From Actinomycetota bacterium (GTDB lineage Bacteria > Actinomycetota > Actinomycetes > Streptosporangiales > Streptosporangiaceae): a stretch of DNA of 10,764 nucleotides. The notes beneath the pieces were generated by a model, which was not told where the DNA came from, searched no databases, and saw nothing but the letters and a program-made list of their open reading frames with translations. The position numbers and the translations under genes are program-made. How positions within the stretch are numbered: the stretch's first letter is position 1; every line of letters begins with the position of its first letter. The stretch spans positions 1,789 to 12,552 of the forward strand of contig PMST01000648.1 of the NCBI GenBank assembly GCA_003168295.1, written 5' to 3'. This document shows positions 6,068 to 10,764 of this stretch, piece by piece.

Positions 6068-6116
6068 TCACTAGCCTTCCAAGCTGGTCGTGCGGGTTCG
6101 ATCCCCGCCGCCCGCT
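6046..6116 (+). repeat. tRNA-Gly(UCC) 3'-half, right copy (att-like)
   Basis: Bases 6071-6116 are a good 3' half of tRNA-Gly(UCC): anticodon stem and loop CTAGC-CTTCCAA-GCTGG, a 4-nt variable loop TCGT, T-arm GCGGG-TTCGATC-CCCGC, acceptor strand CGCCCGC and discriminator T6116. The matching 5' half (GCGGGCG acceptor strand and D-arm) is absent, so it is not a tRNA gene. Bases 6046-6108 are the inverted partner of 2769-2831. The bases on the island side (6046-6070) are also similar in both copies. Position and orientation fit the right-hand end of an element that integrated into a tRNA-Gly gene. Confidence 0.7.
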
Positions 6117-6221
6117 CTCAGGAGTTGTTTGGTCTCGCCTGGGGGCCGGCGCCCGTCGCATGCCGGTCCCTTTAAGGCCGTGCCCGAAACTCGCGCAGGG
6201 TGCCGGTGCCGGCGGCGGACG

Positions 6222-6683
6222 TCATTCGAAGCGCGCGACTAGCGCGGGCGGCAGCGTCCTGGCCAGCACCTCGCAGTACGTACTCAGTGCTTGGGCGTGC
6301 CTGTCCCGCCCGGCGGCAGTGAGGACGAGATTGATCCCGCGGCGGTCGTCGGCGCAATTGCTTCGCTGCACGAGGCCGTGCCTTTCCAGCCGGTCGGCGA
6401 GCCGGGACAGGGCGCTCTGGCTGAGGTGCACCGCGTCGGCCAGGCTCTGGGAACGGCAGCCGTCGGGCCGGCCTGCCAGGTAGTCGAGCACTTCAAAGTC
6501 GCTGACGCCGAGTCCGTGGGACTCGCCCAGTTCGCGTTCCAGTGCGTTCCATGATGTGACCTTGGCCGAGATGAGCGCATGCCACGCCGCCTTCACCGCC
6601 TCGTCGCGGTCCCGGAGGCCAGACTCCCCCGTGCCGCCGGACGGCGGCTCCGGGCGGGCGCGGGCCGCTGCGCTCGTTGCCAT
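6222..6683 (-). CDS. MarR-family regulator
   Basis: A 153-residue winged-helix regulator. Core: helix at about 60-71 (VSDFEVLDYLAG), HTH at 78-103 with recognition helix SQSALSRLADRLERHG, and the wing NCADDRRGINLVLTAAGR (109-126) carrying the DxRxG signature as DDRRG. Flanking helices would form the dimer interface. Cysteines at 76, 110 and 137 could sense oxidants, but this is inference. The ATG at 6683 follows an in-frame TAA four codons upstream, has no ribosome site at normal spacing, and lies 6 nt after a -10, so the mRNA is probably leaderless. It is divergent from a DHA2 exporter, the usual arrangement of a MarR repressor controlling a drug pump and itself; the palindromes between them are the likely operators. 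Confidence 0.93.
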   Translation of the reverse strand: MATSAAARARPEPPSGGTGESGLRDRDEAVKAAWHALISAKVTSWNALERELGESHGLGVSDFEVLDYLAGRPDGCRSQSLADAVHLSQSALSRLADRLERHGLVQRSNCADDRRGINLVLTAAGRDRHAQALSTYCEVLARTLPPALVARFE

Positions 6684-6689
6684 GCGCGT

Positions 6690-6719
6690 ATTTTACTCCG
6701 TCTCCGCAGGTACTTGCAA
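6690..6719 (-). promoter_or_regulatory. promoter of the MarR gene (leaderless)
   Basis: On the minus strand TTGCAA (6719-6714), an 18-bp spacer and TAAAAT (6695-6690), with 6 bp to the ATG at 6683. Transcription would therefore start at or next to the first codon. The -35 lies inside the palindrome at 6710-6723. Confidence 0.65.
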
Positions 6720-6723
6720 GTAC
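6710..6723. promoter_or_regulatory. perfect 14-bp palindrome, probable MarR operator
   Basis: GTACTTGCAAGTAC is fully self-complementary and covers the -35 of the MarR promoter. MarR dimers usually bind such palindromes in the divergent intergenic region. Confidence 0.65.
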
Positions 6724-6734
6724 ATTAAATGTCT

Positions 6735-6764
6735 TTGCAATCATTGCACGTACATGCATATAGT
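6735..6764 (+). promoter_or_regulatory. promoter of the DHA2 exporter gene (leaderless)
   Basis: TTGCAA (6735-6740), an 18-bp spacer and TATAGT (6759-6764), a five-of-six match to TATAAT, with 6 bp to the ATG at 6771. The geometry is identical to the MarR promoter on the other strand. This supports 6771 rather than 6729 as the exporter start. Confidence 0.68.
6736..6748. promoter_or_regulatory. 13-bp palindrome over the exporter -35
   Basis: TGCAATCATTGCA is a perfect odd-length palindrome overlapping the -35 of the exporter promoter. A further imperfect one, GCACGTACATGC, overlaps it at 6746-6757. Together with 6710-6723 this gives a cluster of TGCA-containing sites suited to repression of both promoters. 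Confidence 0.55.
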
Positions 6765-6770
6765 CAGGCC

Positions 6771-8285
6771 ATGGCTTCTTCGCGAGGTCAGCGCGAGCCG
6801 CTGGCCGCCTCATCGGAAACCACCTGGACGCCCCAGCTGTGGGGGATCCTCATCGTCCTCAGTGGCGCGCTGCTGCTGGACGGCCTCGACGTGTCGATGG
6901 TCGGAGTCGCGCTGCCGTCCATCCGGAGCGCGCTGCACATGAGCACCGCATCGCTCCAGTGGATCGTCAGCGGATACACGCTCGGTTACGGGGGCCTGCT
7001 GCTCCTCGGCGGGCGGGCCGCCGACCTGCTCGGCCGCCGCCGGGTGTTCGTCGCAGCAGTCGCGGTCTTCGCCGTCGTGTCCCTGCTGGGCGGTCTTGTG
7101 TCAAGCCCTGGCCTGCTGATCGCGGCCCGCATCATCAAGGGCATGGCGGCCGCTTTCACCGCACCGTCCAGCATGTCGCTGCTGACCACCACTTTCCCCG
7201 AGGGACCGATGCGCAACCGGGCGTTCAGTATCTACTCGGTCTTCGGCGCCAGCGGGTTCTCGCTCGGCCTCGTCCTGTCGGGGCTGCTCACACAGGTCAG
7301 CTGGCGGCTGACGCTGCTGGTGTCCGCGCCAGCGGCGGCTCTCGTGCTGCTGGGCGCGCTGACCCTGATCCCGCGGGCCGAACCGGGCAGCCGGGCGAGC
7401 CGGGCCTGGCACCAGTTCGACCTGCCCGGCGCGGCGGTCATCACCACGGCGGTGCTGCTGCTGGTCTACACGGTGGTGGACGCCCAGCAGGCTAGCTGGG
7501 GATCGGCACGGACGATCGCCTCGTTCGCCGCGGTCATCGCGCTGGGGGCTCTGTTCGCGGTCATCGAGACGCGCAGCACCCATCCGCTCGTCCCGTTCGG
7601 TATCTTCCGCTCGGCATCGCTCCGCCGGGCCCAGATCGGGGCGGTCACCCTGTTCGGCAGCTACGTGTCGTTCCAGTTCCTGCTGACCCAGTACCTCCAG
7701 ACGCTGGCCCACTGGACGGCGATCTCGACCGCGCTGGCGTTTCTCCCGGCCGGGGCGATGGTACTAGTTCTCTCGCTGCGCGTCGCCGGGCTGCTCGACC
7801 GGTTCGGCGCCGGGTCGCTGGTCGTCGCCGCCTTCGCCGCCCTCGTGGCCGGCTATGCCGTGTTCCTGCGGGCAGGCGTGACGCCGGACTACCCGGGGGT
7901 GATGCTGCCGACCGTGATCCTGCTCGGCACCGCATTCGGATTCGGCTTCTCCGCGCTGACCGTCGCCGCGACCGCCGGGGTACGCAACCACCAGCAGGGC
8001 CTGGCCGCCAGCCTGTTCCAGACCTCATTCCAGGTCGGCGGCGCGGTAGTGCTCGCAGTGATCACCGCGGTCGTCGACGCGGGCGGCGCGAACTCGGTCA
8101 CCTCGGCGTCCGCCACGCTGTCGGCCTACCGGCCGGCGCTGTACCTGATCACCGGCATCGCCGCGCTCGGCCTGCTGGCCGCGCTGCCCGGCCTGCGGCG
8201 CGGCAGTACCCAGCTCACCGAAGACGTCGCCGAACATGCCGTGATCGACATAGCCGAGACCGTCCCGGAGCCAGAGACGGTCTGA
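6771..8285 (+). CDS. DHA2-family MFS multidrug exporter
   Basis: A 504-residue major facilitator of the 14-helix EmrB/QacA (DHA2) type in the cytoplasmic membrane, predicted to exchange small hydrophobic or cationic compounds for protons. TM1 carries LLLDGLDVSMVGVALPSI (D37, D40), the DHA2 motif in the first helix. Motif A is GGRAADLLGRRR (80-91), and a motif-C-like GASGFSLGLVLSG follows in TM5. The hydrophobic pattern continues to a short acidic tail. Start: the frame also opens at ATG 6729, but that codon would lie upstream of the exporter -35 and -10 and has no ribosome site, so the ATG at 6771 is chosen, 6 nt after the -10. Probably repressed by the divergent MarR protein, with the exported compound or a relative as inducer. 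Substrate unknown. Confidence 0.93.
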   Translation: MASSRGQREPLAASSETTWTPQLWGILIVLSGALLLDGLDVSMVGVALPSIRSALHMSTASLQWIVSGYTLGYGGLLLLGGRAADLLGRRRVFVAAVAVFAVVSLLGGLVSSPGLLIAARIIKGMAAAFTAPSSMSLLTTTFPEGPMRNRAFSIYSVFGASGFSLGLVLSGLLTQVSWRLTLLVSAPAAALVLLGALTLIPRAEPGSRASRAWHQFDLPGAAVITTAVLLLVYTVVDAQQASWGSARTIASFAAVIALGALFAVIETRSTHPLVPFGIFRSASLRRAQIGAVTLFGSYVSFQFLLTQYLQTLAHWTAISTALAFLPAGAMVLVLSLRVAGLLDRFGAGSLVVAAFAALVAGYAVFLRAGVTPDYPGVMLPTVILLGTAFGFGFSALTVAATAGVRNHQQGLAASLFQTSFQVGGAVVLAVITAVVDAGGANSVTSASATLSAYRPALYLITGIAALGLLAALPGLRRGSTQLTEDVAEHAVIDIAETVPEPETV

Positions 8286-8353
8286 GCCACCGGCCGGTCA
8301 CCCGGGCAGGAATGCTGTTGCGGGCTTACCCGGTGAGTTACAAGATGTAGGGC

Positions 8354-9010
8354 ATGACAGGCGAGGTTTCCCCGGACACTGGCGCTGGTCCGGGCGCCCG
8401 GCCGGAGCTGCGGGCCTCGCATGAAGACCGCGACCGGGCGGTGGAGATCCTGCGCGTGGCGGCCGGTGACGGCCGGCTGACAGCAGCCGAGCTCGACGAG
8501 CGGATCGAGGCAGCGCTGACGGCCCGCACCAGCGGCGAACTGGCCGCGCTGACCGCGGACCTGCCGGCCGTGCCCGGCCGGGCTGGCTCGGCCGCCGCGC
8601 CGGCCAAGGACGTCGTCCGGCTCGACTACCAGGGCGGGAACGCAACGCGCCGCGGCCAGTGGGTGGTCCCTGCGCGGATGGAGATCCGGGCCGTCGGCGG
8701 GACGGTGAAGCTTGACTTCACCAACGCGGTGATCACCCAGCCCGCCCTGCAGATCCAGGCATATGTGCGGGGCGGCGGACTCGTCCTGGTGACCAGGCCC
8801 GGCATCGAAGTGGACACCGACGCGATAACCGTGCATGGCGGAACGGTCAAGATCCGGCCGCGGAATGGCTGGAAAGAGCCGGTACACCTCACCGTGGAGG
8901 TCTCCGGCGAGAACCACGGCGGCCGGGTCACCGCCCGCCCGCCGCGGCGGACGTTCCGGCAATGGCTTCTGCGCAGGCCAAGACCGCACGCCAGCTCATT
9001 CCGCGACTGA
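8354..9010 (+). CDS. DUF1707 domain protein
   Basis: 218 residues. Residues 20-71 are DUF1707: RASHEDRDRAVEILRVAAG, DGRLTAAELDERIEAALTAR and TSGELAALTADLP, a short helical SHOCT-like domain common in actinobacteria. The rest (about 85-190) is predicted beta-rich, with repeated short strands such as MEIRAVGGTVKLDFTNAVI and GGTVKIRPRNG, resembling the beta domains of LiaF/cell-wall-stress response proteins and many DUF1707 partners. No transmembrane helix or signal peptide is evident; the tail is Arg-rich. It is 68 bp after the exporter on the same strand, and co-transcription is possible. No ribosome site of normal strength precedes the ATG. Molecular function is unknown. Confidence 0.85.
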   Translation: MTGEVSPDTGAGPGARPELRASHEDRDRAVEILRVAAGDGRLTAAELDERIEAALTARTSGELAALTADLPAVPGRAGSAAAPAKDVVRLDYQGGNATRRGQWVVPARMEIRAVGGTVKLDFTNAVITQPALQIQAYVRGGGLVLVTRPGIEVDTDAITVHGGTVKIRPRNGWKEPVHLTVEVSGENHGGRVTARPPRRTFRQWLLRRPRPHASSFRD

Positions 9011-9259
9011 CATCCCGGCGCCCAGGCCTGGCCGTCTCCGCGCAGGCTGCCTACTGCAGAACGACCGTTCAGGAGCCCGCTAAGCCGCTGCCAGCCGGGC
9101 ACGCCCGTTGCGCCTAGCGGCGGTTCCGGAGTGCCTGAGACGGAGTCGTCCGGGAGTGCGCGGGGCCGGAACCGCGGGACCGCACGAGCGTTCAAGATGG
9201 TTCCCGTGGCCGCGGGTAGCGTCTGGCGGGTGACTGGAATCGAGCCAGGACAAGCAGGG

Positions 9260-9952
9260 ATGCTGACCGAATTCGCTGGCCTGTCCACGCCGCTGGTAGC
9301 CGACGCCTGCATCCGCCGGAAAGTGCCGCTGCGCGTCGCGCCGCCTGGCATCGGCGCAGTCATCCCCGGGCGGCAGATCGCCGGCCGGGCGCTGCCGGCC
9401 CGCCACTACGGGAGCGTCGATGTGTTCTTGGAGGCGTTCAGCAGCGCCGGATACGGCGACGTGCTGGTCGTCGACAACGGCGGGCGGGCAGATGAGGCCT
9501 GCGTCGGCGACCTGGTCGTGCTGGAGGCACAGGCGGCGGGCCTGAGCGGGGTGGTGGTATGGGGGCTGCACCGCGACACGCCGGAACTGACCCAGATCGG
9601 CCTGCCGGTGTTCAGCTACGGCCGCTGCCCGGCCGGGCCGGTCCGCCTCGATGAGCAGGAGCCGTCCGCGCTAGCCAGCGCACGGTTCGGGTCATGCCTG
9701 GTCACCGGCACCGACATCGTGCTAGGCGACGACGACGGCGTCGTGTTCATCGCGTCCGGTCAGGCGGGAGAAGTCCTGGCCACCGCCCGCCAGATCGCCC
9801 AGACCGAACGGGATCAGGCTCGCAAGATCCAGGCGGGTCAAACCCTGCGCCAGCAGACGACCTTCGGGGAGTACCTGGCGCGGCGCGCAGCCGAACCGTC
9901 ATACACCTTCCGGCGGCACTTGCGCCAGATCGGCGGGGCCATCGAGGAGTAG
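9260..9952 (+). CDS. RraA-family protein (aldolase-like fold)
   Basis: 230 residues from ATG 9260, which has AGGA nine bases upstream; the frame extends to GTG 9131, with other starts at ATG 9197 and GTG 9230, so the N-terminus is uncertain. RraA-family core: FAGLSTPLVADAC (5-17), GRALPA (42-47), GYGDVLVVDNGGRADEACVG (64-83), GVVVWGLHRD with R105-D106, LPVFSYG, and LGDDDGVVFI. The R-D pair and the G-D-V-L-V-V-D segment are shared by 4-hydroxy-4-methyl-2-oxoglutarate aldolases and by RraA regulators of RNase E. In this context a small-molecule lyase or decarboxylase is likelier than an RNase regulator, but the sequence does not decide. The C-terminal helix-rich extension is longer than in minimal RraA proteins. 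Confidence 0.87.
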   Translation: MLTEFAGLSTPLVADACIRRKVPLRVAPPGIGAVIPGRQIAGRALPARHYGSVDVFLEAFSSAGYGDVLVVDNGGRADEACVGDLVVLEAQAAGLSGVVVWGLHRDTPELTQIGLPVFSYGRCPAGPVRLDEQEPSALASARFGSCLVTGTDIVLGDDDGVVFIASGQAGEVLATARQIAQTERDQARKIQAGQTLRQQTTFGEYLARRAAEPSYTFRRHLRQIGGAIEE

Positions 9953-10313
9953 GCAAGCGGGACCAGCATCGGCAAAGAGTAAAAGTACGCATCCTCCCTG
10001 CCGAATATTTAAATCTCTCCGAGATGGGCTGTTGTCGCCCTATCAAGCACAGGTCAGCCCGTTCGGGACGGCTTCAGCGCTGTCCACTATCGGCGGAGTC
10101 GTGCGGCACCGCCGCGGTCACTCCCCCTTCGCGATCATGGGACGAGGCCGTCCCGCTTCGGGATCCGGGCGCGGGACGTGTGGTTTGTCATGGCCTGGCC
10201 GGGCGGATGTCATCGGGACCGGTGATGGCGCGCACGGGGCGGAGTCCTGATTCGCCGCGACGCTGGACCTAGGAGCCCGGGCTCATCCCGGACGTGACTG
10301 AACGGAGTCTGCG
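9953..10313. other. intergenic region without a recognised gene
   Basis: About 360 bp between the RraA-family stop and the small membrane protein. Frames through it lack domains and ribosome sites. It contains an AT-rich patch (about 10003-10018, AATATTTAAAT) that may be promoter-related, a short hairpin CCCGTTCGGG near 10057-10066, and a perfect 12-bp palindrome GAGCCCGGGCTC at 10273-10284, 29 bp before the next ATG, which could be an operator. No RNA gene or riboswitch was recognised. Confidence 0.4.
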
Positions 10314-10620
10314 ATGAAGAACTCGCAACGCGCTGGATCTCAGGATGATCGTGCCGGTACTGCTCGGATGCGCGGCTGGTGGATCGGGGAGAAGCTCAGC
10401 GGGCGCCTGTTCGGGGTGGCGTCCGGTCTTGTCCTGGCCGGGGCGCTGGTGTGGGCGGGGTGGTTCGCGTCCGCTAGCCAGGCTGCCGCATGGTCCACGG
10501 TGGCGGTGACCATCACCATAGCCGCCGCGGTTGCCTCTGTGAATCGGCGGTCTCGGATGTCACGATCTCGCCCGGCCCGGGCCAGCGCGGCGCCGGTGTC
10601 ACCGCAGAGACGCCCGCGCC
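10314..10620 (+). CDS. small two-helix membrane protein, 3' end unclear
   Basis: The ATG at 10314 has a good ribosome site (GGAG, six-base spacer). The first about 30 residues are polar, then come two hydrophobic stretches (RLFGVASGLVLAGALVWAGW, and AAAWSTVAVTITIAAAVASV) and a basic tail rich in Arg, Pro and Ser. No known domain was recognised. The frame has no stop before the window ends: it runs through the start of the response regulator gene in another frame, where it gives low-complexity Arg/Pro/Gly sequence unlikely to be real. I therefore end the call at 10620. A frame error near 10560-10620 could join it to the TGA at 10622-10624, which would overlap the regulator's GTG in a GTGA. It may be a sensor partner or a remnant of one. 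Confidence 0.5.
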
Positions 10621-10764
10621 GTGATCCGGGTGCTCCTCGCCGACGACGAGAACCTCATCCGCACCGCGCTGGCCTCCCTGCTGGCGATCCAGGACGACCT
10701 GCAGGTCGTGGCCCAGGCTGCCTCCGGCGACGAGGCCCTGGTGATGGCCCGCCGGCACCGCCCG
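10621..10764 (+). CDS. response regulator, NarL/FixJ type, 5' part
   Basis: 48 codons are visible from GTG 10621 to the window edge. The start of a receiver domain is clear: IRVLLADDENLIRTALASLL with the acidic pair D8-D9, then DDLQVVAQAASGDEALVMAR and HRP. The phospho-accepting Asp (about residue 54) and any DNA-binding domain lie beyond the window. The sequence resembles the LuxR/NarL-type regulators that pair with DesK-like histidine kinases in actinobacteria. No kinase is visible upstream; only a small membrane protein precedes it. No strong ribosome site precedes the GTG, so coupling to an upstream frame is likely. Family is confident; the output domain is inferred. Confidence 0.82.
   Translation, partial: MIRVLLADDENLIRTALASLLAIQDDLQVVAQAASGDEALVMARRHRP

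Noticed and set aside
6030..6118. Complete tRNA-Gly gene on the plus strand
   Set aside because: The 3' half is good, but the GCGGGCG acceptor strand and D-arm needed upstream are absent.
6729..6770. N-terminal extension of the exporter from ATG 6729
   Set aside because: It would place coding sequence over the -35, -10 and palindromes and has no ribosome site.
10513..10758. Minus-strand frame of 81 codons at the window end
   Set aside because: It is antisense to the clear receiver-domain start and has no domain of its own.

Overview
The window reads as chromosomal DNA of a high-GC actinomycete. Most genes have strongly GC-biased third codon positions. One gene belongs to the mycothiol-dependent maleylpyruvate isomerase family, and DUF1707, TetR/WHG and DHA2 proteins are all common in that phylum. 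No species can be named from the sequence alone.

Left block (1-2680). The 3' end of a SnoaL/NTF2-like gene on the + strand converges with a three-gene operon on the - strand. The operon order is a TetR repressor (first gene), a mycothiol-dependent isomerase-like (DinB-fold) protein, and a stand-alone metallo-beta-lactamase-fold protein that carries the di-iron ligand set of flavodiiron proteins. The TetR stop and the isomerase start are within a few bases. A TTGACA promoter overlaps a 31-bp near-perfect palindrome ahead of TetR, so the operon is probably autorepressed and induced by a small molecule.

Middle block (about 2770-6116) looks like a worn genomic island. Each end carries a copy of the 3' half of a tRNA-Gly(UCC)-like sequence, and the two copies are inverted and face outward. 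Between them lie an APH-type phosphotransferase, a frameshifted C-terminal remnant of a tyrosine integrase, a lower-GC gene for a membrane-anchored TIR-domain protein with a lysine-rich repeat linker, and a frameshifted, 5'-truncated OGG-fold DNA glycosylase whose coding homology stops where the tRNA half begins. This is accessory DNA, and the TIR gene is the candidate defence component.

Right block (6222-10764). A MarR regulator and a DHA2-type MFS exporter are divergently transcribed. The two promoters have the same geometry (TTGCAA, 18 bp, -10, 6 bp, ATG), so both mRNAs are predicted to be leaderless, and a palindrome overlaps each -35. Then follow a DUF1707 protein, an RraA-family protein, about 360 bp without a recognised gene, a small two-helix membrane protein, and the first 48 codons of a NarL/FixJ-type response regulator cut by the window edge.

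No rRNA, intact tRNA, CRISPR array or complete insertion sequence was found.
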